NCBI RefSeq assembly: GCF_000214825.1
Contig: NC_015581.1
Coordinates: forward strand, 682,001 to 746,000
DNA length: 64,000 nt
Reading direction: 5' to 3'
From: Thiomicrospira cyclica ALM1
GTDB lineage: Bacteria > Pseudomonadota > Gammaproteobacteria > Thiomicrospirales > Thiomicrospiraceae
Of this stretch, positions 34,974 to 44,593 are shown in pieces; positions within the stretch are counted from its first letter, which is position 1; each line of letters begins with the position of its first letter. The notes below the pieces were generated by a model. The model did no database searches. It saw only the letters and a list, made by a program, of their open reading frames with translations, and was not told the origin of the DNA. The translations under genes were made by a program, and so were the position numbers.

Positions 34974-35768
34974 ATGAATATACTGCTGGCTTTTAAACAC
35001 TGGCGAATAAAACGGCTGTTAAAACGCTTTCCGATTAAACGGTTGATTTGGCGTCGGCTGATGCGTGAGGATGCGTTATTTTGCGGATTAAGTTCGGTGC
35101 AAAAAGCCTATTTACGCGAACTGACCACCTTGTTTATACAGCAGAAACGTTTCCGTGCGGTACAGGGTTTAGAGCTAAACGAGCTCATGCCGATTAAAAT
35201 TGCCGCCCATGCTTGCCTGTTGATTCTAGAATTGGATCTCGATTATTACCAGGGATGGCGAGATATTATCCTTTATCCAGATGCGTTTATGGTGACAAGC
35301 GATGACATGGATGAGGCTGGCATTGTATCGCATCAGCAACGTGTGTTAGGCGGTGAAGCCTGGTTACGCGGCCCGGTGGTCTTAGATTGGCAGGGTTTTG
35401 TTGATGATGTCAGTCAGCCGGACCTTGGTCACAATCTGGTGATACACGAGTTTGCGCACAAATTGGATATGCAAAATGGTGCGGCTAATGGGATGCCACC
35501 GCTTCACCCATTGATGAAGCGCGAAGATTGGACGCTGGCGTTTAGCCAAGCCTTTGAAAACTTGCAGTTACAGGTAGAACGGGGTGGTGTTCCAGCAATA
35601 GATGCCTATGCGGCGACCGAACCGGCTGAGTTTTTTGCGGTTTGTTCGGAGGTTTTCTTTATGGCGCCGGATCAGCTAGCTGAGGCTTTTCCAGCGGTTT
35701 ACCATCAACTCAGCCTATTTTATCGCCAAGACCCACTCGCTCGAAAAACACTTGCTGTTGTTCAATAA
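34974..35768 (+). CDS. mtfA: MtfA-like zinc peptidase (M90 family)
   Basis: A 264-residue peptidase related to E. coli MtfA, which binds the Mlc repressor and has aminopeptidase activity. The zinc motif is HEFAHKLD near 158-165, and the conserved ATEPAEFFAVCSEVFF near 218-233 supplies the third ligand glutamate. The basic N-terminus (HWRIKRLLKRFPIKRLIW) is also typical. The ATG at 34974 has TTGGAG about 7 nt upstream; a TTG four codons earlier is less likely. It is convergent with the VF530 gene. Confidence 0.85.
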   Translation: MNILLAFKHWRIKRLLKRFPIKRLIWRRLMREDALFCGLSSVQKAYLRELTTLFIQQKRFRAVQGLELNELMPIKIAAHACLLILELDLDYYQGWRDIILYPDAFMVTSDDMDEAGIVSHQQRVLGGEAWLRGPVVLDWQGFVDDVSQPDLGHNLVIHEFAHKLDMQNGAANGMPPLHPLMKREDWTLAFSQAFENLQLQVERGGVPAIDAYAATEPAEFFAVCSEVFFMAPDQLAEAFPAVYHQLSLFYRQDPLARKTLAVVQ

Positions 35769-35779
35769 GGCGATAAGCG

Positions 35780-36052
35780 TTACTTGGCTAGGTTGGGTTG
35801 CACAAAATTGGGCTTGTTAACGGAATCAAGATAGAGCTGCTCAACTTGCGTGCGAGCCCAAGGCGTTTTTCTTAAGAATTTAAGACTAGACTTAATCGAG
35901 GGGTCTTTGTTAAAGCAGTTGATACGAATTTGACTGCCCAGACCAATCCAGCCATAGTAGTCAACGAGTGCGCCCAGCATTTTCTCAAGCGTCACGCCAT
36001 GTAGTGGATTATTAACTTGGTTGTTAGTTTGGTTGTTAGTTTGGTTGTTCAT
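35780..36052 (-). CDS. VF530 family DNA-binding protein
   Basis: A 90-residue protein. From residue about 16 on it is a complete VF530 (DUF2132) domain: [20 protein letters not shown], then [21 protein letters not shown]. The N-terminus consists of a short repeat, [14 protein letters not shown], encoded by three tandem TTGGTTGTTAGT-like DNA units, which may vary in number. The ATG at 36052 precedes this repeat. VF530 is a small helical domain suspected to bind DNA. Confidence 0.75.
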   Translation of the reverse strand: MNNQTNNQTNNQVNNPLHGVTLEKMLGALVDYYGWIGLGSQIRINCFNKDPSIKSSLKFLRKTPWARTQVEQLYLDSVNKPNFVQPNLAK

Positions 36053-36056
36053 TTGG

Positions 36057-36248
36057 CTAATTCCTGCAGTCGAGTTTTTTATTGGGATCGGTATCGACAT
36101 TCAAACAGTAGGCCAGTACCCGCATCATCATACGCTCTATGTTTTCAGAGGGATGTTGCGCCAGTGTTACGTTAAGAGTTTGAAAGATATGGCGGTTCAT
36201 ATCCGACAATGCAATAGTGAATTTGTAAATGGTTGGTTTTAACGCCAC
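36057..36248 (-). pseudogene. yaeQ: Truncated yaeQ
   Basis: Residues 1-50 match the start of Yae[21 protein letters not shown], then [22 protein letters not shown]. The frame then ends after 63 codons in NKKLDCRN. YaeQ is normally about 180 residues with a PD-(D/E)XK-like fold, so two thirds are missing. The 3' part appears to have been replaced by the VF530 gene region, whose start codon lies four bases beyond the stop. Confidence 0.7.
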
Positions 36249-36272
36249 GTTAGGGTCCTGTTTTAAGGGTAT

Positions 36273-36614
36273 TTAGTGTTGCGAATGGAGCGTTTTTGTA
36301 AGCACACTTTCCACCCATTTATTCATGCTTTGACCGTTTTGTTGCGCGGCTTTAAGGGCGGAGGCATGGACTTGCGGTGAGATGCGCAACATGAGTTTGC
36401 CACTGGCCGGTTTTTCAGGTGCTTGCTGAAGCTGCTCACAGGCTTGCAAGTAATCATCAATTGACTGCTGAAACACTTGTTCAAATTCGACAACGGATTC
36501 GGCATGAAAGCTAATAATGTCATCAATATTTAGCACGCGACCGACAATGATTTTATCGTCCGGGTCGAACTCCATACTTGCGCTGTAACCTTTGTATGTC
36601 ATGGTGTTTTTCAT
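36273..36614 (-). CDS. hicB: HicB-family antitoxin
   Basis: A 113-residue antitoxin. The N-terminal half is the degraded RNase H-like HicB fold (MTYKGYSASMEFDPDDKIIVGRVLNIDDIISFHAESVVEF). The C-terminus is a ribbon-helix-helix DNA-binding segment (GKLMLRISPQVHASALKAAQQNGQSMNKWVESVL, residues 72-105). It overlaps the upstream toxin gene by four bases, which couples translation. It should neutralise HicA and repress the shared promoter. Confidence 0.88.
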   Translation of the reverse strand: MKNTMTYKGYSASMEFDPDDKIIVGRVLNIDDIISFHAESVVEFEQVFQQSIDDYLQACEQLQQAPEKPASGKLMLRISPQVHASALKAAQQNGQSMNKWVESVLTKTLHSQH

Positions 36615-36865
36615 GGTTGAACTCCCAGTTTTAGTAAAAACTCGCGTACTAATTTCACGCGGTATTTAAGGGCTTCTTTTTGTGGGTGAGGGCGATGAAA
36701 GTAAGCGCGTTTACCGTCTTTTTCAAATGTCACCGATGACCCGGTTCCTTTAATCACCTGACACCCCACTGCAACTAGCAAACTCTCGATCTTTGACCAT
36801 TCGATATTGCCGTTAACCGGATCGTTAAAAAGCGTAGTGAGTGTTTTATGGTGTTTGTTATTCAT
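36611..36865 (-). CDS. hicA: HicA-family mRNA interferase toxin
   Basis: An 84-residue toxin with the dsRBD-like HicA fold: WSKIESLLVAVGCQVIKGTGSSVTFEKDG (residues 23-51) and AYFHRPHPQKEALKYRVKLVREFL (54-77). The GSH catalytic histidine of the best-known HicA proteins reads GSS here. The FHRPHP motif is kept, as in a large subgroup of the family. It is the first gene of the hicAB operon, immediately behind a good promoter. Confidence 0.85.
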   Translation of the reverse strand: MNNKHHKTLTTLFNDPVNGNIEWSKIESLLVAVGCQVIKGTGSSVTFEKDGKRAYFHRPHPQKEALKYRVKLVREFLLKLGVQP

Positions 36866-36871
36866 AAAATT

Positions 36872-36899
36872 ATGATAGCATTTTTATTTTAAAGTGCAA
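36872..36899 (-). promoter_or_regulatory. hicAB promoter
   Basis: On the minus strand a -35 TTGCAC (36899-36894), a 16-bp spacer and a -10 TATCAT (36877-36872) end six bases before the hicA ATG. This would give a very short or leaderless transcript. HicB would be expected to bind here. Confidence 0.5.
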
Positions 36900-36968
36900 T
36901 CATTCGATGGGGCGTTGAATTTAGGCTGAATGGAAAAAGCCTGATCGAATGACCAGGCCTGGTTAGCG

Positions 36969-38825
36969 TTAAAGTTGAGCGCGAATGCCGATAAAGAACT
37001 GGCGCCCGCCATTGGCATAAACAATATCGGGCGTTGAACCTGTCGCGTTTTCAACGGCATCGGTATAGTCTTCATCAAATAGGTTTTTAACCTTTGCATG
37101 AAGTGAGATATGGTTATTAACAGTATAATTCACGCTTAGATCACTGATGAAATAGCGCCCGATTTGTTGTGTTCCGTCGTTACGGTAGTCGTATTTAGTG
37201 CCTATATAGCGGGTATGCCAGTTGACTTGTGTGTCTTTTAGACCATAAAAACGCAAATCAATCGAGGCTGATTGTTCAGGTCTTCTCGCTAAGGTTTTTC
37301 CTTGATCGTCTTTAGCTTTTAACTGGCTATATTGCAGTGATAAAAGCGTATTTATGGGATTTAAGTTGCGTGAATAGTCGATTTCCCAACCCGAGAACTT
37401 GCTTTTACCAGCTAAATTGTAAAAGTAGTCATCATAATCCGGATCTCCCCAATTTCCGATAGCCTCATATTCAATCATGTCATGAATTTCACTATTAAAA
37501 TAGCTGATACCAAAGCCATAAGTTTCTATGCGAATATCCCAGTCCCTGGTTTCTTCAGGCTTTAGGTCTTTCGTACTACCGTAAGAAAGTTGATATAAGC
37601 TTGGAGCGGTGTAGGCCGTACCCATATTGCTACTTAGTTTTGTATGCTGATTAATCGCATAAGCTGCACCTAGTCGACCTGTCGTTTTATTCTTGAACTC
37701 ATTAAATTGATCATAACGTAGTGCTTGGTTTAGCGTGAGCTTGCCAAATTGGTTTTGATTAAAGAGGTTAAGTGCGGTGTTGTTAACTGTAATATCATTT
37801 TGGTCACTGGATGTATTACTTTGAACTATAGAAATCTGCGTTGAATCGTCTTGACGATAATGACTTTGTATTTGTAATGATTTTTGATCTTGCTTGCCCA
37901 GATAGTTAAAGCCGACGCCTTCTGTGCGTTCAATCTCAGTTTCACTGACCTGTGAGGTTAGTTCAAAAAGATTGTGTCTAAGTTGATAGCTGAGTTGTCG
38001 GATAGTGGATTTAACTTGACGATTTGAGTCACTGTCATTGGGTTTGTCAGGAGCAAATTGTGAATCAAAATCGGCATCCATAATAGTTTGTTTAACAAAC
38101 GTCTCAATTCGCTGCCGTTGAGTTGGATTTAATCCGATGGCAAGTGAGATATCCGTTTGTTCATAACCATCACGTTCAAAGTTATTTTGATTTGCTTTAA
38201 ACGGCTTGAGTTGGGTGAACCCATCCGTTTTGGTATTGTTAAAGTGATAAGAGGCATCGACATCTTCTCCAACAAGTTTTAGTGCTGTGCTGAGTTGACT
38301 GTATCCATTATCACCTAGGGTTAAGCCAACTCTTGCTGAACCCTGTCTTGTTGCTTTTTGGGTAATGATGTTGATTACCCCTGCAGCAGCATTTGCACCC
38401 CAAATCGCAGACTGAGCACCTCTTACAATTTCAATTCGTTCAATGTCATCTAACTGCAGGCTTTCAAAATTCACAGTATTCGCAATACTGGAAGGGTCAT
38501 TGAGTGGTGTGCCATTAAGTAGAACTAATACTCTGTTTGAACCTCGTATGTAAACGTTTGCAGCATGGCCGCGCCCACCATTAACGCCAAAACTAACACC
38601 TGGAACTGAGACCAGTGCATCGGTTAGGGTTTGGTATTGCTTAACCTCAATCTCTTCTCGCGTAATAACGTGCATATTGGCGGTCACAGAGCGTTGGGTT
38701 TGTTCGGTATTATTAGCCGTCACCACAATTTGTGAGAGTTGATTGTCGGCAATAACCAGGCCTGGTGCGAAGGCGAGTGCCGCAATCAGGGGTTTGAGGG
38801 TAAAAGTTTTTGAGTTGTGTAACAT
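36969..38825 (-). CDS. btuB: TonB-dependent vitamin B12 receptor BtuB
   Basis: A 618-residue outer-membrane receptor. A signal peptide ending at VIAD (residues about 1-27) is followed by a TonB box-like SQIVVTANN near 30. The plug domain has ITREEIEVKQYQTLTDAL, IRGSNRVLVLLNGTPLND and DDIERIEIVRGAQSAIWGANAAAGVINIIT. A 22-strand barrel ends in an aromatic-rich C-terminus (FFIGIRAQL). The ATG at 38825 has AAGGAA 7 nt upstream. Transcription runs through a cobalamin riboswitch, which identifies the ligand as a corrinoid. Confidence 0.92.
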   Translation of the reverse strand: MLHNSKTFTLKPLIAALAFAPGLVIADNQLSQIVVTANNTEQTQRSVTANMHVITREEIEVKQYQTLTDALVSVPGVSFGVNGGRGHAANVYIRGSNRVLVLLNGTPLNDPSSIANTVNFESLQLDDIERIEIVRGAQSAIWGANAAAGVINIITQKATRQGSARVGLTLGDNGYSQLSTALKLVGEDVDASYHFNNTKTDGFTQLKPFKANQNNFERDGYEQTDISLAIGLNPTQRQRIETFVKQTIMDADFDSQFAPDKPNDSDSNRQVKSTIRQLSYQLRHNLFELTSQVSETEIERTEGVGFNYLGKQDQKSLQIQSHYRQDDSTQISIVQSNTSSDQNDITVNNTALNLFNQNQFGKLTLNQALRYDQFNEFKNKTTGRLGAAYAINQHTKLSSNMGTAYTAPSLYQLSYGSTKDLKPEETRDWDIRIETYGFGISYFNSEIHDMIEYEAIGNWGDPDYDDYFYNLAGKSKFSGWEIDYSRNLNPINTLLSLQYSQLKAKDDQGKTLARRPEQSASIDLRFYGLKDTQVNWHTRYIGTKYDYRNDGTQQIGRYFISDLSVNYTVNNHISLHAKVKNLFDEDYTDAVENATGSTPDIVYANGGRQFFIGIRAQL

Positions 38826-38998
38826 GGAAAATTCCTTCAATTCATATTAAAAATTATGAACGAAGGCAAAACGGACTTAACCCAAAGCCAGGCAACAAAG
38901 CGCAGGATGCTTTAGGTGTTTCGGGTGTTAACACGAAATTTTACAAGGCCCCGTATTGCCCACCGCAATAGGTTAGTTTGAAGCAAGCTTCAATACCT

Positions 38999-39192
38999 AA
39001 GGCCGGTATCCGGGCTGAGGAGCATTTTCCTTTACCTTCCCAATTCAGTGGCTTGCACCTGGCTGAATCAGTGGTTTGTTAAAGGTCTTCTCCATCACCG
39101 TTGCGGGGGCAGCGTTCGATTAGATGCGGGGCATCGCACGACTCTTCCCGTTTAACGCAGTCTTTAAACCGCGCACCTTTAGGTGAACCTGA
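38999..39192 (-). promoter_or_regulatory. Cobalamin riboswitch upstream of btuB
   Basis: Read on the minus strand, the conserved blocks occur in order: GGTTCACC at the 5' side (about 39190), AACGGGAA near 39145, GCTGCCCCCGCAACGGTGA (the B12 box, about 39112-39094), GCCACTG near 39053, GGGAAGG, and AGCCCGGATACCGGCC at 39016-39001. A TATTGC/GCAATA hairpin (38954-38970) in the following leader may be part of the expression platform. Adenosylcobalamin binding should lower btuB expression. Confidence 0.93.
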
Positions 39193-39215
39193 TTATAGAG
39201 GGTTGGGGAATTTAA

Positions 39216-39443
39216 TCAATCTTTGTTTTCGGGTGGGTTGGTGTGATTGTTGGCCATTTTTTTGGCCAATTTGTTGGCGAGTTGGTAGGAAAACCAAAAC
39301 GCAGGGGTAATAATCATAAAGGTAAATAGGGCGGTTAAGCCAGATTCCATCAGGCCATTGTCTTGCCAAAGCATGACCAAGCCGACGGCGAGGCTAAGCA
39401 ATGCGCTATTGCGTAAAGCACGTTTCATGGGATTAAGTAACAT
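39216..39443 (-). CDS. Small two-helix membrane protein of unknown function
   Basis: A 75-residue protein with two hydrophobic helices (residues about 12-26 and 34-54) and a hydrophilic, lysine- and asparagine-rich tail. Both ATG 39443 and an in-frame ATG at 39428 are possible; 39443 has AGAAGGAT 6 nt before it. It lies three bases after the stop of the DUF1841 gene on the same strand. Confidence 0.6.
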   Translation of the reverse strand: MLLNPMKRALRNSALLSLAVGLVMLWQDNGLMESGLTALFTFMIITPAFWFSYQLANKLAKKMANNHTNPPENKD

Positions 39444-39446
39444 GGT

Positions 39447-39875
39447 TTATCCTTCTATGAGTTTGTTTAAGCAGGCCTGGTAGGCGGCTTCGTCAGGGGC
39501 TTGTTGGTATTTTTGACTGTTCCACAACGCTTCGGCTAGGCAGTCCATCATTTTGTGTTCAGCGTCTAATATACTGCCGAGCTTTAGGCTTAACACCTTG
39601 TGAACATGTGCAATTCCTTTGGGTCGATCAGTTGCTACTTGTTCACGAATGCCCAGGTGCATACCCATATGTAAAAACGGATTGGTTTCGCCCATTTCGG
39701 GTAGGTATTCGTTTTGAATGTGATGCTGGTTTTGCAGCATTTTGTGGTATTCCGGATGCTGTTCAATTACCTGCGCAATCTGTTGTTCTAATGCGTCTAG
39801 CGGTTGGTTATGGCGCGCTTTGTGCCAAATATCAACATAGTGTTGGCGCAGTTTGTCACGTTCTGAAGTATACAT
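39447..39875 (-). CDS. DUF1841 family protein
   Basis: A 142-residue protein of the DUF1841 family, recognisable from the start (YTSERDKLRQHYVDIWHKARHNQPLDALE), ETNPFLHMGMHLGIREQ near 58-74 and KMMDCLAEALWNSQ near 107-120. These are small, histidine-rich helical proteins of unknown function in beta- and gammaproteobacteria, often beside nth as here. It follows nth in the same direction. Confidence 0.85.
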   Translation of the reverse strand: MYTSERDKLRQHYVDIWHKARHNQPLDALEQQIAQVIEQHPEYHKMLQNQHHIQNEYLPEMGETNPFLHMGMHLGIREQVATDRPKGIAHVHKVLSLKLGSILDAEHKMMDCLAEALWNSQKYQQAPDEAAYQACLNKLIEG

Positions 39876-39925
39876 AGTTAAGATTACCTTTTGATGACAC
39901 CCGCAGGTCGGCTAGGGTGGCCGTC

Positions 39926-40567
39926 TTAATTGACATAGTTATGTTTGTCTTTAAGTTCACACCAGTCGAAAATGACACAGCTGCCGCAACGGGGTTTACG
40001 AGCTACACAGGTGTAGCGACCGTGCAGGATTAACAAGTGATGGGCATCCATCAGGTGTTCTTTGGGGGTGAACTTTAATAGTTTTTTTTCGACCTCTAGT
40101 ACATCTTTACCGGGTGCGATTTTGGTGCGATTAGATACCCGAAAAATATGGGTATCTACAGCCATTGCAATTTGTCCAAAGGCGGTGTTGAGTACGACAT
40201 TAGCCGTTTTGCGACCCACGCCGGGTAAGGCTTCCAGTTCTTCACGAGTTTGGGGTACTTCGCTGTTGTGGAGCTCAACTAACATCTTGCAGGCTTTGAT
40301 AATGTTTTCGGCTTTTGAGTTAAACAGTCCAATGGTTTTGATGTAGTGTTTTAGACCGTCAACACCGAGGTCGTAAATGGCTTGAGGGGTATTGGCGACC
40401 GGAAAAAGTTTAGCGGTGGCGATATTGACGCCTTTGTCGGTTGCTTGCGCCGACAGGATGACGGCAATCAGCAGCTCAAAGGGCGTTGCATAATTGAGCT
40501 CAGTCACCGGTTCGGGTATGGCTTGAGCCAGCGTGTCAAAAATTTGTTGGCGTTTCAGTTTATTCAT
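39926..40567 (-). CDS. nth: Endonuclease III
   Basis: A 213-residue DNA glycosylase/AP lyase removing oxidised pyrimidines. The helix-hairpin-helix is [21 protein letters not shown] near 111-131, with the catalytic lysine at about 120. The catalytic aspartate lies in [11 protein letters not shown] near 138. Four iron-sulphur cysteines (C-x6-C-x2-C-x5-[18 protein letters not shown]) lie near 187-203. The start overlaps the stop of rnfE by four bases; rnf-nth coupling is usual in gammaproteobacteria. Confidence 0.93.
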   Translation of the reverse strand: MNKLKRQQIFDTLAQAIPEPVTELNYATPFELLIAVILSAQATDKGVNIATAKLFPVANTPQAIYDLGVDGLKHYIKTIGLFNSKAENIIKACKMLVELHNSEVPQTREELEALPGVGRKTANVVLNTAFGQIAMAVDTHIFRVSNRTKIAPGKDVLEVEKKLLKFTPKEHLMDAHHLLILHGRYTCVARKPRCGSCVIFDWCELKDKHNYVN

Positions 40568-41280
40568 TTGGCGGGTTTGAGTTCAACGGCAATGTTAGCC
40601 AGGCTTGGTTTTCTAACTTTTTGATCGACCAGGTTTTTAAGCGCGATTAAGAGTCCAAGGGCAATAAAGGCACCCGGTGGCAGAATGGCTAGCATGACAG
40701 GATTGAAGTTTTCGGGTAAGTAGATAACCCAGTTTTGGGCAGTATCGCCAAATAGTAACCAGGCCTGGTCAAACAATGTGCCGTTGCCGATCAGTTCGCG
40801 GATGGCGCCTAAAACGATGAGTACGAGGGTAAAGCCTACACCAATAAATAGCGCATCGACAATGGATTTATCGACCGGGTTTTTGGAGGCAAATGCTTCG
40901 GCACGAGCAAGTATTGCGCAGTTGGTTACAATCAGTGGAATAAAAATGCCTAAAATGCCATGTAGGGTGTAAAAGTAGGCGTGCATCAGCATATCAATAA
41001 CGGTCACCGCACAGGCGATGATGGCAATAAATACCGGGATACGAATTTCAGTGGGCACATAGTCTCGAATTAAGGATACTAGGATATTGGAGGTTAGCAG
41101 GACGGCCATCGTTGCCAGCCCCAATCCCAAGCCGTTTACGGTGTTATTGGTGACCGCTAATAAGGGGCAAAGTCCGAGCAGCGCAACGAGCGCTTGATTG
41201 TTGTTCCACAGGCCTTTTTGGGCAATGTCTTGGTAGTCTGCCCATTTTTGTTGCCAAGCACTCACCATTGAACTACTCAT
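40564..41280 (-). CDS. rnfE: Rnf electron transport complex subunit E
   Basis: A 238-residue membrane subunit with six transmembrane helices, homologous to NqrD. Landmarks are GLWNNQ-like [24 protein letters not shown] near 22-45 and [23 protein letters not shown] near 112-134; the latter half-helix cysteine contributes to the membrane iron centre. The ATG at 41280 has AAGGAG 7 nt upstream and overlaps the rnfG stop; longer in-frame extensions within rnfG are unlikely. Confidence 0.9.
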   Translation of the reverse strand: MSSSMVSAWQQKWADYQDIAQKGLWNNNQALVALLGLCPLLAVTNNTVNGLGLGLATMAVLLTSNILVSLIRDYVPTEIRIPVFIAIIACAVTVIDMLMHAYFYTLHGILGIFIPLIVTNCAILARAEAFASKNPVDKSIVDALFIGVGFTLVLIVLGAIRELIGNGTLFDQAWLLFGDTAQNWVIYLPENFNPVMLAILPPGAFIALGLLIALKNLVDQKVRKPSLANIAVELKPAK

Positions 41281-41896
41281 AGAGTCGAGCTCCTTCTTGG
41301 TTGACATACGCAAGGGTGTTTTTAACAGCGTTAACCACCGCGCGAGGGGTAATCGTGGCGCCGGTAAATTGTTCAAAATCGCCACGATCTCGTCTAAGGG
41401 CCCAGCTTCCGGCATTAGCGGCGGTGAGTTCACGGCCATCAAAACTCAAAATCCAGTTGTCTTTGCGCAGTTCGATTTTATCACCTAAACCGGGGGTCTC
41501 GCGATGACTTAAAACGCGTACTCCGGCAATGCGGCCATCGGCAAAAACACCAACCAGGATATGAATGTTACCGCTATAGCCATCGGGTGCGATGGTTTCT
41601 ATCACCAGGCCTGCTGGTTCGCCATCAACACGAGCGCGATAGATGGGCATAGGTCGGTGAGTGCCTAGCGCCTCGGGGGCGGTTATCCAGGTTATATCTT
41701 CAATTAAATTGTTGTTGTAATACTGCGTCGGCATAACCTGGTTGAGCGTGTTGAGCATAACTTGACGTTCGACTTCAACGATTTTGGGTTGGGTGAAATT
41801 GTTAACTGCCACTAGAATGCTCACACTAACGACCACAAAGAGGCCTAGCAGGCCTGCTGCTCTTAGCATGGTGGATGAAAGGGGCGAAGATGTCAT
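41273..41896 (-). CDS. rnfG: Rnf electron transport complex subunit G
   Basis: A 207-residue subunit with one N-terminal transmembrane helix (residues about 10-30) and a periplasmic FMN-binding domain. The covalent flavin site is [11 protein letters not shown] near 176-186, where the threonine carries [16 protein letters not shown]-like [13 protein letters not shown] lies near 131-143. It overlaps rnfD by four bases and rnfE by eight, within a tightly packed operon. Confidence 0.92.
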   Translation of the reverse strand: MTSSPLSSTMLRAAGLLGLFVVVSVSILVAVNNFTQPKIVEVERQVMLNTLNQVMPTQYYNNNLIEDITWITAPEALGTHRPMPIYRARVDGEPAGLVIETIAPDGYSGNIHILVGVFADGRIAGVRVLSHRETPGLGDKIELRKDNWILSFDGRELTAANAGSWALRRDRGDFEQFTGATITPRAVVNAVKNTLAYVNQEGARLYE

Positions 41897-42921
41897 CGGC
41901 TGTGTCCTACTACTCTGGGTTGGGTATAGCGATCAATAAGCGGTACGGCAATATTCATTAATAATATCGCAAAAGCAATCCCATCTGGGAAGGTCCCCCA
42001 GTTGCGGATTACATAGACTAATACCCCAATACCGGCGGCATAAAGCAAACGACCATAGGGTGTGGTGCTCGAACTTACTGGATCCGTAATAATGAAAAAC
42101 GCCGCTAACATGGTGCCGCCGGCTAGTAGGTGGAAGCTAACCGGTGCATAAACATCAGGATTTAAGGTGTGAAAAAACCAGGCGGTGATTATGAGTGCGC
42201 CCAAAAAGCCGACTGGGTATTGCCAGCGTATGGTTCGCGTCAGCAATAGGTAGAGTCCGCCCACAAAAAAGGCGATATTAACCCAGGCCCAGGCGTTTAG
42301 TCCAAACCAGCCGCTGCCAAGTACCGGACTCATCATGACATTGACGGCTGAGACACCTTCGTGCAGCCCCGAACGCATTAAACTGAGGGGGGTCGCACCC
42401 GTGTAGATGTAAGGTTCCTGGGTTATCCCAAAGAAGATGACTTGGAAGGTTTCCCAAAATGGGCGATGCAAGCCTGTTAACTCAGTTGGTAGCGTCCATT
42501 GCGTCATTTGAGCAGGAAAGGATAGCAGTAAGAAGGCATAACCTAGCATCGCGGGGTTAAAAGGATTGTAGCCTAAGCCACCATAGAGGTGTTTGCCAAA
42601 AACTAAGGCAAAGGCACTGCCAGATACCACGACCCACCAAGGTGACTCTGGTGGAATACAAAACACTAAACCGGTCACGGTAATCAGGGCACTAAAGTCG
42701 ATCATATTGGGTAGTAGCGGGCGTCCGCGCATTTTTAGCATCACATATTCGACTAATAAGGCGGTGGCAACGGCAAGCACCCATTGTATGACAATGCCAT
42801 AACCAAAGAGTAGCAGGTGCACAACGAGCGCGGGAAGTGCCGCAAGCTGCACCTGTAGCATCACTTTTTGAACAGAGCTGTTATTGTGCGCAAATGGAGA
42901 GCTGGTAAAAATGTTATGCAT
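41893..42921 (-). CDS. rnfD: Rnf electron transport complex subunit D
   Basis: A 342-residue integral membrane protein homologous to NqrB. The flavin-attachment motif is TGATPLSLMRSG near 175-186. GYAFLLLSFPAQMTQW near 125-140 and ITDPVSSSTTPYGRLLYA near 275-292 are typical conserved loops. The start overlaps the rnfC stop by eight bases. Confidence 0.92.
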   Translation of the reverse strand: MHNIFTSSPFAHNNSSVQKVMLQVQLAALPALVVHLLLFGYGIVIQWVLAVATALLVEYVMLKMRGRPLLPNMIDFSALITVTGLVFCIPPESPWWVVVSGSAFALVFGKHLYGGLGYNPFNPAMLGYAFLLLSFPAQMTQWTLPTELTGLHRPFWETFQVIFFGITQEPYIYTGATPLSLMRSGLHEGVSAVNVMMSPVLGSGWFGLNAWAWVNIAFFVGGLYLLLTRTIRWQYPVGFLGALIITAWFFHTLNPDVYAPVSFHLLAGGTMLAAFFIITDPVSSSTTPYGRLLYAAGIGVLVYVIRNWGTFPDGIAFAILLMNIAVPLIDRYTQPRVVGHSR

Positions 42922-44593
42922 CGGATGATCCCTGTTGCGCTTTTTTTGCCATGGCTTTGGCTTTGGCCGTGGCGACTTGTCTGGCTTTGGCAGCCGCCAT
43001 GGCTTTTTCTCGAGCGCTCATTGTTGGTGCCGGCGCGTCTGTGGTTGCCGCTTTTGCGGCTATTTCGGTTTGTTGTGCCGCTGCTTGCGCTTTGACGGCG
43101 GCCTTTTTTTCAGCCAGTTTGGCTTCACGCTCCGCTTTATCACGTTCGAGTCGGGCTAAACGGGCCTCATGACGTTGCTTGGCTTGTTCGGCTAACTTGG
43201 CCTGGGCTTGTTGGTCGCGAATTTCAGCTTTTGCATTCCGATAATACTGTACCAATGGAATATGGCTGGGGCAAACATAAGCGCAGCAGCCACATTCAAT
43301 GCAATCAAAAAGTTTATAGTCTTGGGCTTTGTCAAACTCTTGGGCTTTGGCGTGCCAATAGAGTTGTTGAGGAAGTAGGTTAACTGGGCAAACTTCGGCA
43401 CATTCGCCACATCGAATACAAGCCATCGCCTGGTGAGTTGGCTCGGGTGGGTTGGCCAAAATACAGTTGGTGGTTTTAACCACGGGTACATGGTTATTTA
43501 CTAGGCGAACGCCCATCATGGGACCACCCATAATCAAGGGGTAGTTAAGTGCTTTTATGGGTTTGGCTAAGAGCGCTAGCTCATCAAATGGGGTACCAAT
43601 GAAGGTTTCAATATTAAAGGGTTCATTAAGGCCATGGCCGGACACTGTCACAAAACGTGAGACGGAAGGTAAACCCAAATTAATAGCGTGATGAATAGCA
43701 CGTAAGGTTGCCACATTCATCATCACAATGCCCATATCAATAGCATGTTTGTTATGTGGAATTTCGGTATCGAGAAGTTCTTGAATTAGTTGTTTTTGGC
43801 CACCCATCGGATAAACCGTCGCTACTTCCGCCAGTTGCACATTAGGATAGTTTGAGCTTGCTTGCTGCACGGCTTTAATGGCATTGGGCTTGTTGGTTTC
43901 TATAGCAAAAATAACCGATGGGATTTGAAAGGCCTGAGCGATGGCTGTTGCGCCGGCTAAAATCTCGTCAGGGTGAGTTTGCATCAGCATGTCATCACAG
44001 GTAATAAAGGGCTCACATTCGGCACCATTGATGATAAGGTGTTTAACCAGGCCTGGTTGATCAGGCAGTTTGGCGTAACTCGGGAAGCCTGCTCCCCCCA
44101 TGCCAACGACACCGGCATTTAGAATGGTGGCTTTAAATTGGGCAATAGGATCGTCACCAGGGCGTTGTGGTAGTTGCTCTTGCTTTAAAGGGCTAGGGTG
44201 GGCTTCATCGAGTCCATCAGGGACAATGACAATGGCCGTTTCTGTCAGTCCAGAAGCATGGGGTAGGGGTTGAGGACCAATAGCTGTAACTGTGCCCGAT
44301 GTTGGGGCATGTAAGGGTACACTGCGTGGGATATCGGCTTGAGCAATGACTTGGTATTTGAGCACGCGAGCGCCGACCTCAACGCATGGGGTTGCCGGTT
44401 CGCCCATGTGTTGCTGTAAAGGTAGTATGAGTTTTTTAGGCATATAGCCTTGGCGCAGTGGCTGGCGAAGTGCTAAATCTTTGTGGTAATCAAGAAAAAT
44501 GCCACCATGAAATCGATATAACCAGTTCTTGGCTATGGGTAGATAATGGCTAAGCTTGTTAGCAAGCTGCAGGCTAAGCGTGCGCCAACTCAT
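42914..44593 (-). CDS. rnfC: Rnf electron transport complex subunit C
   Basis: A 559-residue peripheral subunit homologous to NqrF/NqrA-type NADH-side proteins. The NADH/FMN domain has [17 protein letters not shown] near 159-175 and [12 protein letters not shown]. Two 4Fe-4S sites follow: [14 protein letters not shown] near 390-403 and [14 protein letters not shown] near 429-442. The C-terminal 90 residues are an Ala/Lys/Glu-rich helix ([16 protein letters not shown]), as in proteobacterial RnfC. It overlaps rnfB by four bases. Confidence 0.93.
   Translation of the reverse strand: MSWRTLSLQLANKLSHYLPIAKNWLYRFHGGIFLDYHKDLALRQPLRQGYMPKKLILPLQQHMGEPATPCVEVGARVLKYQVIAQADIPRSVPLHAPTSGTVTAIGPQPLPHASGLTETAIVIVPDGLDEAHPSPLKQEQLPQRPGDDPIAQFKATILNAGVVGMGGAGFPSYAKLPDQPGLVKHLIINGAECEPFITCDDMLMQTHPDEILAGATAIAQAFQIPSVIFAIETNKPNAIKAVQQASSNYPNVQLAEVATVYPMGGQKQLIQELLDTEIPHNKHAIDMGIVMMNVATLRAIHHAINLGLPSVSRFVTVSGHGLNEPFNIETFIGTPFDELALLAKPIKALNYPLIMGGPMMGVRLVNNHVPVVKTTNCILANPPEPTHQAMACIRCGECAEVCPVNLLPQQLYWHAKAQEFDKAQDYKLFDCIECGCCAYVCPSHIPLVQYYRNAKAEIRDQQAQAKLAEQAKQRHEARLARLERDKAEREAKLAEKKAAVKAQAAAQQTEIAAKAATTDAPAPTMSAREKAMAAAKARQVATAKAKAMAKKAQQGSSDA

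Noticed and set aside
36001-36052. Short tandem TTGGTTGTTAGT units as a CRISPR or intergenic satellite
   Set aside because: The units are in frame within the VF530 coding sequence and have no spacers.
36611-36865. HicA without the GSH histidine being an inactive toxin
   Set aside because: A common HicA subgroup has the same GSS and FHRPHP pattern beside intact HicB, so absence of that histidine is not good evidence of decay.
39101-39310. 69-codon open frame on the plus strand
   Set aside because: It overlaps the btuB cobalamin riboswitch and the 3' end of a minus-strand gene, and the protein looks like antisense translation.
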